64,000 nt of DNA. It comes from CAVZCK01 sp963773735 (GTDB taxonomy: Bacteria > Pseudomonadota > Alphaproteobacteria > Rhizobiales > Rhodomicrobiaceae). Numbering within the stretch: the first letter of the stretch is position 1; the number at the start of each line of letters is the position of its first letter. The position numbers and the translations under genes were made by a program. Below the pieces are notes generated by a model. That model had not been told where the DNA came from. It was given only the letters and a program-made list of their open reading frames with translations, and searched no databases. The stretch spans positions 1 to 64,000 of the forward strand of contig CAVZCK010000026.1 in NCBI GenBank assembly GCA_963773735.1. Reading direction: 5' to 3'. This document shows, one piece after another, positions 7,863 to 18,077 of the stretch.

Positions 7863-9531
7863 CGTCGCCCTCCCGCTCGATCGGGTAGTCGTAGGGCGGG
7901 CCGGTCACGACCGGGATCTCGTCGAAATTGTGCTTCGGCGGCGGTGAAGGGACGGTCCATTCCAGGCCGATGACGTTCCAGGGATTGGGACCGGCTGGGT
8001 CGCCATAGCGCATCGACCAGAACAGATAGATGAAGGGGAAAAGATAAGCGACACCGAGAATGCTCGCCCCCACCGAGGACAGCACATGCAGCACCTGGAA
8101 TTCCGGCGGATATTCGTGATAGCGGCGCGGCATGCCGAGATAGCCGAGAATGAATTGCGGGAAGAAGGTCAGGTTGAAGCCGAAAAAGACGAAGATCGCC
8201 GACAGCCGTCCCCAGACGACCGGGTAGAGGCGACCAACCAGTTTCGGCCACCAATAATGCAGCGCGCCGAAATAGGCCGACACTGTGCCGCCGACCATGA
8301 TGTAATGGAAATGGGCGAGGACGAAATAGGTGTCGTGCACATGCACGTCGACCGCCAGCATCGCCAGGATCAGGCCAGTTAGGCCGCCGACAACGAACAG
8401 GCCGATGAAGCTCATGGCGAACAAGAAGGGCGGATCGAGCGAGATCTGGCCCTTATTGAGCGTCGCCGTCCAATTATAGACCTTGATCCCGGAGGGCACC
8501 GCTACGGCGAGGCTTAAAAATGAGAACACTGCGCTCGCATATATGGACTGGCCGGCCACGAACATATGGTGGCCCCACACCAGAAAACCGATAATGGCAA
8601 TGGCGATCGATGCGCCGGCCACGAATTTATAGCCGAAGACCGGCTTGCGGGCCGCTGCCGCCACCAGCTCGCTGACTACGCCGAGCGCCGGCAGCACCAT
8701 GATGTAGACGGCCGGGTGGCTGTAGAACCAGAACAGGTGCTGATAGAGGAGGGGATCGCCGCCGAGCTTGGGGTCGAAGATGCCGAGCCCGAACAGCCGT
8801 TCCGCCGCGATCAGCGCCAGCGTGATCGACAGCACCGGCGTCGCCAGCACCAGAATGATGGCGGTCGCATAGTGCGACCAGACGAAGAGTGGCAGCCGCC
8901 CCCAGGTCATGCCGGGGCAGCGCAGCTTGTGGATGGTGACGATGAAGTTGAGTCCGGTCATGATCGAGGAGAAGCCGACGATGAAAATGGCCGTGGCCGC
9001 GAGCACGACTTGGCCGTTGGCGAACATCGTGGATAGCGGCGTGTAGAAGGTCCAGCCGGTATCCACGCCTCCAGCGATCAGCACATAGACGGTGAATAAG
9101 CCGCCGAGCACATAGATGTACCAGCTGAGCAGGTTGAGCCGCGGAAAGGCGAGATCACGCGCGCCGATCATCAGGGGAATGAGGAAATTGCCGAAGGTAT
9201 TGGGGATGGAGGGGATCAGGAAGAACCACACCATGATCACCCCATGCAGGGTGAACGCACGGTTATAGCCTTCGCTGGTGAGGAAATCGCCTTGGGGGGT
9301 CAAAAGCTCGATGCGGATCAGGGCGGCGGCGATGCCGCCGATGAAGAAAAAGACCGTCACCGAGATCAGATAGAGAATGGCGATCCGCTTGTGATCGGTG
9401 GTCAGAAGCCAGGATTTGAGCGTATGGCCGGCGCGCAGATAGCTCAGACGTTCGCTCTCGGTTTCGGAAAGGCCGGGATCGTCGAGGTTGGCCCGGTTGA
9501 GCTGATCGCGGGGAAGGCTTGCATCCGTCAT
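7855..9531 (-). CDS. coxA: Cytochrome c oxidase subunit I
   Basis: A 558-residue, 12-helix haem-copper oxidase subunit that reduces O2 to water and pumps protons. HLFWFYSHPAVYIMVLP carries the CuB histidine region with the covalent His-Tyr partner, HHMF and HDTYFVLAHFHYIMVGG carry further CuB and haem ligands. The length is typical of A-type oxidases. Subunit II with a fused cytochrome c lies directly upstream (4-base overlap), making this a caa3-type enzyme fed by the linked alternative complex III. Confidence 0.97.
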   Translation of the reverse strand: MTDASLPRDQLNRANLDDPGLSETESERLSYLRAGHTLKSWLLTTDHKRIAILYLISVTVFFFIGGIAAALIRIELLTPQGDFLTSEGYNRAFTLHGVIMVWFFLIPSIPNTFGNFLIPLMIGARDLAFPRLNLLSWYIYVLGGLFTVYVLIAGGVDTGWTFYTPLSTMFANGQVVLAATAIFIVGFSSIMTGLNFIVTIHKLRCPGMTWGRLPLFVWSHYATAIILVLATPVLSITLALIAAERLFGLGIFDPKLGGDPLLYQHLFWFYSHPAVYIMVLPALGVVSELVAAAARKPVFGYKFVAGASIAIAIIGFLVWGHHMFVAGQSIYASAVFSFLSLAVAVPSGIKVYNWTATLNKGQISLDPPFLFAMSFIGLFVVGGLTGLILAMLAVDVHVHDTYFVLAHFHYIMVGGTVSAYFGALHYWWPKLVGRLYPVVWGRLSAIFVFFGFNLTFFPQFILGYLGMPRRYHEYPPEFQVLHVLSSVGASILGVAYLFPFIYLFWSMRYGDPAGPNPWNVIGLEWTVPSPPPKHNFDEIPVVTGPPYDYPIEREGDDD

Positions 9532-10478
9532 CTGGCGCTCTCCGCCGGTTGCGTTCCCAGCGATTTGATATAGGCGACAAGTTTCAGCACGTCGTCCTCG
9601 CTGAGCACATTCTGAAAGGTCGGCATGATGTGCGGATAACCGGCTGCGATCTGCGACTGCGGCAAGAGGATGCTGTCGCGGATATATTGCTCGTCCGCCT
9701 TCACGGTGGTTCCGTCCTCGAGCGCCACCATGCGTCCGTAAAGCCCTTCGAGCGGCGGCGCATGGACGGTGGATGACGGCCCGTGGCAGCCGCTGCAGCC
9801 ATGGGCACGAAAGAGCGCCGCTCCTTCAGCGACGAGCGATTGGTCGATGCCGGATTGCCCGAGCCATCGCTGATAGTCGGCGCCGCTCATGACGATGAAG
9901 CGCCCGCCCATGCGGGCATGGTCGGTGCCGCAGAACTCGGCGCAAGTGAGCCAGTAATCGCCGGGCTTGTCGGCGGTGAACCACAGCTCCGTGTAGCGGC
10001 CGGGAACGAGGTCCTGCTTAATCCGCAGCGCCGGGATGTAGAGGCTGTGGATCACGTCCTGCGACGCCATGATGAGCCTGACCGCCTCGCCCACAGGCAC
10101 ATGCAGCGTGTTGATCTCGCGCTGGCCGCCCGGATGTTGGAATTTCCACATCCATTGCTTGGAGACGACATCGATATCGAGCGCGCTGGCTGGCGGGCGA
10201 TGAATATCGACGAAAAGCCGCGTCGCCCAGACATAGAAGCCCAGCATCAGCACGAATGGGATGGCCGCCCAGGAGATCTCCAGCCAGATGCGGCTATTGA
10301 CCTTGTGCTTGCGGTTGGCAGGTTTGCCGCGCCGGTATTTGAACGCAAACACCGTGATCAGAATAAAGACCGGCGCCGAGAGCAGAACGATCAGCGCGGT
10401 GAAGCCGATCACCAGCATGTCGACCGAAGCGGCATGGCGAGAGGCGATTGCGGGCCAGAACGGGATGAAGCCGGTCAT
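9528..10478 (-). CDS. coxB: Cytochrome c oxidase subunit II with fused cytochrome c
   Basis: A 316-residue protein. It has an N-terminal membrane anchor (FTALIVLLSAPVFILITVFA and a second helix), then a cupredoxin domain with the CuA ligands CAEFCGTDHARM. It ends in a cytochrome c domain with CSGCH and a distal Met in HIMPTFQNVLS. The fused haem domain defines caa3-type oxidases and takes electrons from the cytochrome of complex III. The ATG at 10478 overlaps the SCO stop by 4 bases. A longer open frame upstream is a shadow of the SCO gene. Confidence 0.95.
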   Translation of the reverse strand: MTGFIPFWPAIASRHAASVDMLVIGFTALIVLLSAPVFILITVFAFKYRRGKPANRKHKVNSRIWLEISWAAIPFVLMLGFYVWATRLFVDIHRPPASALDIDVVSKQWMWKFQHPGGQREINTLHVPVGEAVRLIMASQDVIHSLYIPALRIKQDLVPGRYTELWFTADKPGDYWLTCAEFCGTDHARMGGRFIVMSGADYQRWLGQSGIDQSLVAEGAALFRAHGCSGCHGPSSTVHAPPLEGLYGRMVALEDGTTVKADEQYIRDSILLPQSQIAAGYPHIMPTFQNVLSEDDVLKLVAYIKSLGTQPAESAR

Positions 10479-11260
10479 GAGCGGCCGCCTTTCGGACGGC
10501 CTTCGCGCAGGAAAGCGAAGGCGACGAGCCCGAGCAGCAATGCCGCCGTCGCGCCGCCCGCAAAACGCAGCGCCGCCCAGATCGCCGGACCGTAGCGGCC
10601 GGTTTTGGGATCGTAGTGATAGCAGAGCAGGAGAAGCTGATCGCGCCAATCGCCGAGCTGGCCCCGACCGGCTTCGGTGAGTGCGAGCTTGAGATCCGTT
10701 GGGTCGGGCGCGAGGCCGTAAAGCCAGCGCGATAGGCGGCCGTCGGGCGTGAGCACCGCCACGGCGGCGATATGCGCATATTGGCCAATGCTTTTGTCCC
10801 AGCCATAGCGATAGCCGAGCGCATCGGTGACAGCTCCGATATTCGCCGCCGTGCCAGTCAGGGCATGAACACCGACGGCAGAGAGTTTGGGATGGGCACG
10901 GTGCAGCTCGGCGAGCGAAGCGGCGGCGTCGGCCGGACCTTCCTTGGGATCGATTCCGAAGGCGATAACGATGAAATCCGCCCCCGGCCGGAAGCCTTGC
11001 GCGGCGATGGCATCCGCCAGTCCGGATAGCGTCACGCCGCAAATATTCGGACATTTATGCAGCACCGGCGCGAGCACAATCGGCTTGCCACCGTCCGGTG
11101 CACCCAGCGTCACCGATGTTCCGATTTCATCCGTAAAAGGAAGATCGAGTGGCAGCTTTGCGCCGTGCCGCTCGTCGATCCCTGCCGATGCGAAGGGATC
11201 GAAGGCCATGGCCGGGCCACAGTTCAGCAGAATGAAGAGGAGCGCGAGGAGACGTGTCAT
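10475..11260 (-). CDS. SCO1/SenC-family copper chaperone
   Basis: A 261-residue exported protein with a signal peptide (LLALLFILLNCGPAMA), a thioredoxin fold and the Cu-binding CPNIC motif (CxxxC). A C-terminal membrane helix (ALRFAGGATAALLLGLVAFAF) anchors it. SCO proteins insert copper into the CuA site of oxidase subunit II, which is encoded immediately downstream. The C-terminal anchor makes it longer than a minimal SCO, as is common in alternative complex III loci. Confidence 0.9.
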   Translation of the reverse strand: MTRLLALLFILLNCGPAMAFDPFASAGIDERHGAKLPLDLPFTDEIGTSVTLGAPDGGKPIVLAPVLHKCPNICGVTLSGLADAIAAQGFRPGADFIVIAFGIDPKEGPADAAASLAELHRAHPKLSAVGVHALTGTAANIGAVTDALGYRYGWDKSIGQYAHIAAVAVLTPDGRLSRWLYGLAPDPTDLKLALTEAGRGQLGDWRDQLLLLCYHYDPKTGRYGPAIWAALRFAGGATAALLLGLVAFAFLREGRPKGGRS

Positions 11261-11668
11261 GGCGGCGGCTTCCCCGGATCCTGCCAGCCCTGCCGGGCGA
11301 CGATCCGCATCGCCTCCTCGATCGGGATGCGGGCGCGGCCTGCGGCCTTGTCCACCCAGCCATGGCCTTGCAGCCGGCGCTCGGCTTGCGTCTCGAGTCG
11401 AACCCGGTCGGCAGGCGGCGAGATCTCGAGGCCCGGTTCGGGCGGCGATATGGGGTGGGCTTCGAGTGCCGTAACAGGCGGTTGCCTCTGCTCGCCCGAC
11501 ATCAGCTTCAGAATGCCCGCGACCAGCGCGCCAGACAGCAAGATCGAGGCGAAGAGACCCAGCCCAGCATAAAGGACCGCGCGCGGCGAGACATCCCGCG
11601 TCTCATAGCGCGGTTTGCGTGCCTGGCCAGCAGCTTTCGGCGCGGAGCTTTCGGGGAGCGGCGGTCAT
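11257..11668 (-). CDS. Small membrane protein of the ACIII-caa3 operon (frameshifted)
   Basis: About 136 residues once one G is removed from the GGGG run at 11653-11656 (plus strand). Then MTAAPESSAPKAAGQARKPR leads without a break into a membrane helix (AGLGLFASILLSGALVAGIL) and a Pro/Glu-rich periplasmic tail ending GWQDPGKPPP. As written, the frame from the ATG stops after about 21 codons. The ATG overlaps the actF stop and the end overlaps SCO, so it belongs to the operon. I do not recognise the family; an assembly or accessory role is inferred from position only. Confidence 0.6.
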
Positions 11669-12702
11669 GAAGCTGCCTCCCGGTTGCTTCTTTGCTCGAG
11701 CATAAAAGCGGCGAAACGGAGTCCGGCAAGGGTCAGCAAGCCCAATCCGCCGAAAGCCAAAGCTGCAGCGGGCAGCGCAACTCTCAAGGACGTGTTGATG
11801 GTCGGCAAGACCAGCCAGAGGCATTCGAGCGCCTTGCCGGTCAGCACTGCGATCGCCAGGATGATGAGCCAGCGCCGGCTGCGCCGGATGGCCGAAAATA
11901 ACAGCAGAAAGGCCGGAACCAGATGCAGCGCCCCGATCGCCTCTTCCACGGCCGACCAAAGGCCCGCTGCGTGGCGCGCGTACCAGCTCACGCCTTGTGG
12001 CAGATTGCCGGACCAGATGATGACGTACTGCATGAATGCGACATAGGCCCAAAGCAGCAGTGCGGTGAGCAGCAGTCCCCCGAGCAGACCGATGCGTGTC
12101 GCCGGATCGTCTTCGAGCAAATGCAGAAAGATTAATAACGTGAGCGCGATGGTTATCTGGATCGACAGCACATAGAGGCCGAAACCGGAGGAGTGGAATT
12201 CCGGGTCGAGCGACATCAGCCAATCGACGGCGAGGATGGTGTCGATGAGCATGAAGGCGATGAGGCCGGCCGACGCGACGGGACTGGACCAGGCCGGGCG
12301 CGTCAGCAGCAGATAGGCGATGAGGAGGAAAGCGGTGAAAGCCGCCACGCTGCGCGCCACGAAGAACCACGGCGCAAGATAGACGGCGCGTAGACCCGTT
12401 CTAGCCGGAACGTCCGGCCAGGGATAAAGAGCATCGGCACCCAACATCATCGGCAGCGCGGCGGCCACCGCGAGCGGCAGCAGCATCAACGCCGTCTCGG
12501 CTGGAAAGGCCAGCTCTCTGCCCCAGCCGCCCGGAATGAGGCGGATCATCATGACGAGGCCAAGCGCGCCGATCGGCAAGGCGCTCCAGAACACGAAACC
12601 GGCGAGCCAGCCCGCGAGCGCGGCTCGGGCGTCGGCAATCGCCATGAGCAGCGCCGCAGCCGCCATGCCAAGCCCGATTAACGCTGGCCACAGGCGGATC
12701 AT
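11665..12702 (-). CDS. actF: Alternative complex III subunit ActF
   Basis: A 345-residue polytopic membrane protein with about ten hydrophobic helices. In alternative complex III the ActF subunit is an NrfD-like partner of ActC, and position after the cytochrome ActE and before the oxidase genes fits this. Representative segments are ALIAFMLIDTILAVDWLMSL and WAYVAFMQYVIIWSGNLPQG, the latter being well conserved in the family. Starts and stops overlap by 4 bases with both neighbours. Confidence 0.88.
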   Translation of the reverse strand: MIRLWPALIGLGMAAAALLMAIADARAALAGWLAGFVFWSALPIGALGLVMMIRLIPGGWGRELAFPAETALMLLPLAVAAALPMMLGADALYPWPDVPARTGLRAVYLAPWFFVARSVAAFTAFLLIAYLLLTRPAWSSPVASAGLIAFMLIDTILAVDWLMSLDPEFHSSGFGLYVLSIQITIALTLLIFLHLLEDDPATRIGLLGGLLLTALLLWAYVAFMQYVIIWSGNLPQGVSWYARHAAGLWSAVEEAIGALHLVPAFLLLFSAIRRSRRWLIILAIAVLTGKALECLWLVLPTINTSLRVALPAAALAFGGLGLLTLAGLRFAAFMLEQRSNREAAS

Positions 12703-13229
12703 GGCGTTGCCTCCAGCTTGCGGCGCTCATCGTCCGAAAGCGAGGCGACCGGCGCGCTCTGGCTGAGCTGCAGCGCGCGGATATAGGCGGCGATCGCCCA
12801 GCGGTCGCTGGCCGAGACGCGGTCCGCATAGGAATACATCACCCCATGGCCATGGGTAATGACATCGACGAAATAGCGCGTGGGCGCCTCGCGCAGACGC
12901 TGAATATGAAAGCTGGGCGGGTGCGGAAATCCGCGGGCCGGTACTGTGCCATTGCCGTAACCGGCCTCATCATGACATGGCGTGCAGTAGATGCCGAAAC
13001 GCTCGCGGCCGCGCTGCAGCAGCGCTTCGCTCATGGGCGGCGGGTCGGCAAGCGCCGCGGTCTCGGCAGCGTCGTCGCGTGCGACCGTTCCCTCCGGCGG
13101 CGATTGCAGCGAGGTGCCGTCGGGAAACAGCGTGCTCTTCTCATAATGGTCGTAGCGCGGCTGCTGGTTCATCTGATCGCAGGCGGACAAAGCAATGGCC
13201 AAAACGGCGATAAGGAGCAGGCGGTTCAT
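12699..13229 (-). CDS. actE: Alternative complex III subunit ActE, monohaem cytochrome c
   Basis: A 176-residue lipoprotein-like cytochrome. The N-terminal signal ends LSACDQ, a lipobox-type site. The haem motif is CTPCH, and the probable axial Met lies in HGVMYSYADRVS. ActE hands electrons from the pentahaem subunit towards the oxidase. It is coupled by 4-base overlaps to actD and actF. Confidence 0.9.
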   Translation of the reverse strand: MNRLLLIAVLAIALSACDQMNQQPRYDHYEKSTLFPDGTSLQSPPEGTVARDDAAETAALADPPPMSEALLQRGRERFGIYCTPCHDEAGYGNGTVPARGFPHPPSFHIQRLREAPTRYFVDVITHGHGVMYSYADRVSASDRWAIAAYIRALQLSQSAPVASLSDDERRKLEATP

Positions 13230-13786
13230 TCCGGCTCCTCCGAATGCGGGACGATCTCGACGCGCAGCGGCTGCAGTCCTTCGAGAAATTCGCGCGTGCG
13301 ATCGCGGTCGAAGCGCTCATCGTCGCCGAAGATGATGAGGAAGAATTTGTCCGAGGTCGCCAGATGGAACGCTTTTGCGCCGAACACAGGATGATTGAGG
13401 CGCGGCAGGCGATTGAGCGCGAACATGCCGAAAATTGCCGCGAGCACCGCGAACAGCACCATCAGCTCGAAGGTGATCAGCATGAAGGCCGGCGTCGAGA
13501 TGAGTGGACGGTTGCCGATATTGATGGGGAAAGCGAGATTGGTATAGACCTGCATGCCAAAGCCGAGAGCGGCGCCGAAAATGCCGCTGGCCAGCGTCAA
13601 GAGCGGCACGCGGCGGTCGCTGAAACCGAGCGCTTCGGCCAGCCCTTCCACCGGGAAAGGCGTGTAAGCATCCATACGCCGGTAGCCTGCCTCGCGTGAT
13701 CGTTCGACGCCTTGGAGCAGACGGCCGGTCCCGTCGAACTCGGCCAGCATCCCGAAGACCGGCGTGCGTGGCGTCGGTTCACGCAT
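13226..13786 (-). CDS. actD: Alternative complex III subunit ActD (DUF3341)
   Basis: A 186-residue protein with two membrane helices (LLTLASGIFGAALGFGMQ and LITFELMVLFAVLAAIFG). The segment AGYRRMDAYTPFPVEGLAEAL is the DUF3341/ActD hallmark. This membrane subunit holds the complex together and is predicted to contribute to a proton path. Its ATG overlaps the actC end by 8 bases. Confidence 0.9.
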   Translation of the reverse strand: MREPTPRTPVFGMLAEFDGTGRLLQGVERSREAGYRRMDAYTPFPVEGLAEALGFSDRRVPLLTLASGIFGAALGFGMQVYTNLAFPINIGNRPLISTPAFMLITFELMVLFAVLAAIFGMFALNRLPRLNHPVFGAKAFHLATSDKFFLIIFGDDERFDRDRTREFLEGLQPLRVEIVPHSEEPE

Positions 13787-15107
13787 CGCCTGGCGCCTTT
13801 CTTTCCTCGAACAGCGCCTCCTTGACCTCGAAAGCCGAGATCACCGGCAGGAAGCGCACAAACAGCAGGAACGGCACCAGGAACACGCCGAGCATCCCTG
13901 CGAACAGGCTCCATTCCCAGAAGCTCGCGTGATAGTCGCCCCAGGAGGAGACCAGGTAGTCCCGGTAAAGCGTGGTGACGAGCAGCATATAGCGCTCGAA
14001 CCACATGCCGACCGTAACCGACAGGCTGATGAGGAAGAGGAGCAGCGGGTTGCGCCGCACGCTTCCCCACCAGAGCAATTGCAGCGGCAGGAAATTGGCA
14101 ACGACCGCGCCCCAATAGCTCCAGGCATAGGCGCCGGTGAGCCGATCCATCAGTGTACCGACATCCTGCTTGTCACCGCCATAGAGTGCGTCGAAGACTT
14201 CCGCCAGATAGCCGTAAGCGGTCATCAGACCGGTGGTGAGCAGCATCTTTCCGAGCAGGTCGAAATGCCTCTCAGTAACGAGTTCGCCGAGGCCGAGCGC
14301 ATGGCGCAGCGTGACGGCGATCATCGAGACAACGGCGAATCCGGAAAAGGCGGCGCCTAGCACGAAATAGGGTGGGAACACGGTCGAGGTCCAGCCTGGG
14401 ATCGGGCCGGCGGCGAAGAGCAACGATATTTCCGAATGCACGGAGACAACCAGCGGCACGGCGATGGCTGCAGTGAGGACGTAAGCCTGCCGCCAACGCG
14501 CCCAATGCCATGCCGAGCCGCGCCAGCCAAGCGCCGCAAGTCCATAGAGCACCTGCGGCAGGCGCTTCTTGGCGCGGTCGCGCGTCGCAGCCAGATCAGG
14601 AATGATGCCGATATACCAGAACAGCACCGAGACAGTCAGATAGGTGAGGACGGCGAAGAAGTCCCAGGTGAGCGGACTTCTGAATTGCGGCCAGACAGTC
14701 ATGGTGTTGGGATAGGGCACGATCCAGTAGAAGAACCATGGGCGGCCAAGATGGAGGATGGGATAAAGCCCGGCGCAGATCACCGCGAACAGCGTCATCG
14801 CCTCGGCGAAGCGGTTGAGCGAATTACGCCAATTGGCGCTGAGCAGGAGAAGCATCGCTGAGATCAGCGTGCCGGCATGGCCGATGCCGAGAAACCAGAT
14901 GTAATTGGCTATCGCCAGGCCCCAATTCACCGGGATGTTGTTGCCCCAGACGCCGACGCCATACCAGAACAGCACGCCGGCCGAGATGAAGAAGGTTAGG
15001 AGCAGGAGAAGCGCGAGGCCGAAGCAGGTCCACCATGCTCCCGGCGCCGGAAACCGCAAGGGGATTCGGGTAACCTGCTCGGCGGCGGCGACGTAGCGGC
15101 CGGGCAT
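13779..15107 (-). CDS. actC: Alternative complex III subunit ActC (NrfD-like quinol site)
   Basis: A 442-residue membrane protein with about ten helices, of the NrfD/PsrC family. It carries the quinol-oxidising site next to the FeS subunit. Typical stretches are NYIWFLGIGHAGTLISAMLL, ILHLGRPWFFYWIVPYPN and TSTVFPPYFVLGAAFSGFAV. The open frame starts at 15107 (MPGRYVAAAEQ). An ATG at 15129 that overlaps the corrected actB stop would be in frame if one extra base lies between, so the true N-terminus may be seven residues longer. Confidence 0.92.
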   Translation of the reverse strand: MPGRYVAAAEQVTRIPLRFPAPGAWWTCFGLALLLLLTFFISAGVLFWYGVGVWGNNIPVNWGLAIANYIWFLGIGHAGTLISAMLLLLSANWRNSLNRFAEAMTLFAVICAGLYPILHLGRPWFFYWIVPYPNTMTVWPQFRSPLTWDFFAVLTYLTVSVLFWYIGIIPDLAATRDRAKKRLPQVLYGLAALGWRGSAWHWARWRQAYVLTAAIAVPLVVSVHSEISLLFAAGPIPGWTSTVFPPYFVLGAAFSGFAVVSMIAVTLRHALGLGELVTERHFDLLGKMLLTTGLMTAYGYLAEVFDALYGGDKQDVGTLMDRLTGAYAWSYWGAVVANFLPLQLLWWGSVRRNPLLLFLISLSVTVGMWFERYMLLVTTLYRDYLVSSWGDYHASFWEWSLFAGMLGVFLVPFLLFVRFLPVISAFEVKEALFEERKAPGDA

Positions 15108-15125
15108 CTGCGTGGCGGCGTCGCG

Positions 15126-18073
15126 TCATCCGGTTTCGCCCTCCCCGGCTTTCCGGCTTGGCGGCTCGATGCGGGCCAGATAGGTGGTGCGCGGCCAGGT
15201 GTTGACTTCCTCGAGCAGGCTGTAATCACGCGGGCTCGCCTTGCGGCGGCTCACCTGCCGTATTCGCATCGATGACGTCACCGAAGACGATCGCCTGGGT
15301 CGGGCAGGCCTGCTGGCAGGCGGTTATCGACCTCGCCGTCGCGGATGGCGCGGCCCTCGATCTCCGCCTGAATGCGCGCCTCGCTGATACGCTGGACGCA
15401 ATAGGTGCATTTCTCCATCACGCCGCGGCTGCGCACCGTGACGTCGGGATTGCGCATGGCGCGAACCGGCTCCGGATCATCGCTCGTATAGTCGAACCAG
15501 TTGAAATGCCGCACCTTGTAGGGGCAGTAGGAGGAGCAGGTGCGCGTGCCGATACAGCGGTTGTAGACCTGCAGATTGAGGCCGTCGAAACTGTGCACCG
15601 CGGCATTGACGGGGCAGCCCATCTCGCAGGGCGCCTGCTCGCAATGCATGCATGGCACCGGCTGAAAATAGGATTTCGGCGCCGCCGGATCGCCTTCGTA
15701 ATAATGGTCGATGCGCAGCCAATGCATTTCCCGGCCCTGTGCGACCAATTCCTTGCCGACGACGGCGATGTTGTTCTCCGCCATGCAGGCGACCACGCAG
15801 GCGTTGCAGCCGATACAGAGATCGAGGTCGATCGACATGCCCCAGGACGGGCTGTCCCATTTGCGTGGCGGATAGAAGCTCGGGGCGCGCTCCTTCGGCT
15901 GTTTGAGGACTTTCTCATCGCCGGCGGCCACGGTGCGGACGAAATCGAAACCGTCCATCGCCTGATGCTGCTGAGTCGTGGCGAGCGTCAACTGCGCGCC
16001 GGTTCGGGTGACGGTTGCGCCTGTCTGATGCCACAGCGCGCCAAGGCGCTGCAGCGTAGCGGCATTGAAGCCCAGCCCCGAGCCGGTCCGCCCCGCGCGT
16101 TCGCGGCCATAGCCGAGCGCCAGCGCGATCGTGTGCGGCTCCTGGCCCGGCATGATCCAGGCTGGGCCGGTGACGCTCGTGCCGCCAACTTCGAGGCGGA
16201 GCTCATCGCCATTGGCAATGCCGCGCTCCACGGCAAGCTGCGGGCTGATGGCGACGACATTGTCCCAGGTCATCTTGGTGAGTGGCTTGGGCGTTTCCTG
16301 CAGCCAGGCATTGCTGGCGAAACGGCCGTCCCAAATAGTGGGATCGGGCCGCAGCACGATACTCAGACCGTCCGCCTGCGGCATATCGGGAATGGTAATG
16401 TTGCGGTTGACGACGCTCGGCGTTACGAGCGGCATCGCACTGTCCGCCACAAAGCCGCGGCGCAGCGCATCGCGCCAGCGCGCATCGAAATCCTTGCCCC
16501 AGGCCGCGCGCCAGCCCGCCTGGACGAGGTCGCGGCTGTCCGCGCTGCTGCCGGTGAGAGCATCGAGAATGGCATGCGCCGAGCGCGCCCGGTAAAACGG
16601 CCGCACCAGAGGCTGGATGATGCTCACAGTGCCGTCGACAGCGCGGCAATCGCCCCAGCTCTCCAGTTCGTGCTGCAGCGGCAGATGCCAGTGGCTGAGG
16701 GCGGCGGTCTCGTCATAATGGGTGGCTGCATGAATGCGGAATTCCACCTTCTCCATCGCCTCGCGGAAGCGTAGCCTAGCCGGCGCTGCATAAGCCGGGT
16801 TGCTGCCCAGCACCATCAGCGTGCTGACGCGGCCGCCCGCCATATCCTCGACGAGAGCCTCGAAGGATCGCGCGCCCTCGGGCGGCGACGCAATGACCGG
16901 CTCGGTGAAGCTGAGCGTCGTGCCGAAACTGCCGATCCGGTCATTCATCAGCAAGGCGAGCGCCTGAAGCGGCGCCTCATAATGGGCGCCGACAGCGATC
17001 AAGGCGCCGCCGTTATGAGCGTTCAACGCCGCCGCGGCCTCGTCGAGCCAGTGTTTCTCCGCTTCGGAAAAGGCGGGCTGTGCGCCCTGATCAATGCCGA
17101 TGCGGGCGGCAAGGCCGCGGGCGAGGAGAGGGATGCGCAAATGCGACGCGATCAGCCGCTCTTCGGCCGCCGCGCCGGTGATCGACGGGGTAGGCTCGGC
17201 GATGAACATGCGGCTTTGGCCGGTCCCCTTCTGGAAGTTTTGCCGCCGGGCCGACCATTGCCGCGCATTCACCGCCTGATGCGGGCCGGAGCCGACCAGG
17301 TCGTCGTCGAGGCTGACGATGATCTCGGCCCGATCGAGATGGAGCTGCTGAGCCAATGGCCGTCCGAACACCATCTGTGCGGCCGCAAGGCGCGTATTCT
17401 CGTTCACCGCCTCGAACACATGCAAGCGTGCCTTCGGCCAGCGTGCGAGCAAATCGTTGATCTGGCGCAACAAGGTCGGTGAGGAGACCGCGCTGGTTAA
17501 CAAACGAAATCCTTCGCCTTGAGCGCTGCCGGCCGCCTTGGCTCGCTCCCACAAGGCTGCATCGGCTGCATCCCAGCTCGCCGGCCTGCCCATATGATCG
17601 GGCGTCTGCGAACGATCTGGATCGTAGAGACCAAGCAGCGCGGCCTGCATGAAAATGTCGGTCGCGCCGCGGAAGGCCGGATGGTCCGGATTGCCTTCGA
17701 GCTTCACCGGGCGTCCGTCCACGGTCTTGCCTAGAACCGGTTGCCCATAGCCGGCGAAGGTAATCGCGGTCGCATACCATTTCGGCTTGCCGAGAACGAG
17801 CGATTCCGGCGCATTCACATAAGGCAGGGCGGTTTCGTCAGGCTCGAAGCCGCATCCGGACAGTCCGGCGAGAGCGAGCGATGCCGCCATCACCTTCAGC
17901 ATGGAGCGTCGGTCGATATTGGTTTCGCCCGGAGCAAGGCCGGGAAATTCTGCATCCAGAAAGGCGCAGAAATCCGGCGTGCCGGAAAGGTCGTCGAGGC
18001 TGCGCCAGAGAGCGCGGCCCGTCCGTCCGGCGAGCTTGGCGCGGATCTTGGGCGTTAGGCTCTCTCCCTTCAT
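15126..18073 (-). CDS. actB: Alternative complex III subunit ActB (MopB-FeS fusion, frameshifted near the end)
   Basis: Over 930 residues. It has a twin-arginine-like N-terminus (DRRSMLKVMAAS), then a molybdopterin-oxidoreductase-like domain without an obvious cofactor, then a ferredoxin domain. The latter has four Cys clusters (CIGCNACVVAC, CMHCEQAPCEMGC, CIGTRTCSSYCPY, CTYCVQ). The open frame ends at 15278 with an aberrant tail. Two one-base insertions, near 15327-15332 and in the CC at 15254-15255, explain this. Correcting them restores the last cluster (ITACQQACPTQAIVFGDV) and a normal end (RRKASPRDYSLLEEVNTW) with a TGA at 15126-15128, overlapping the next start. This subunit relays electrons from quinol to the pentahaem ActA. 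Confidence 0.92.
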
Positions 18074-18077
18074 CCGC

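Noticed and set aside
9528..11054. A 508-residue subunit II
   Set aside because: The first 190 residues are Arg-rich shadow of the SCO gene; the true ATG at 10478 overlaps the SCO stop.
15272..16774. A 500-residue plus-strand protein opposite actB
   Set aside because: It is the antisense frame of a conserved GC-rich gene, with low-complexity Arg/Ala/Asp content.
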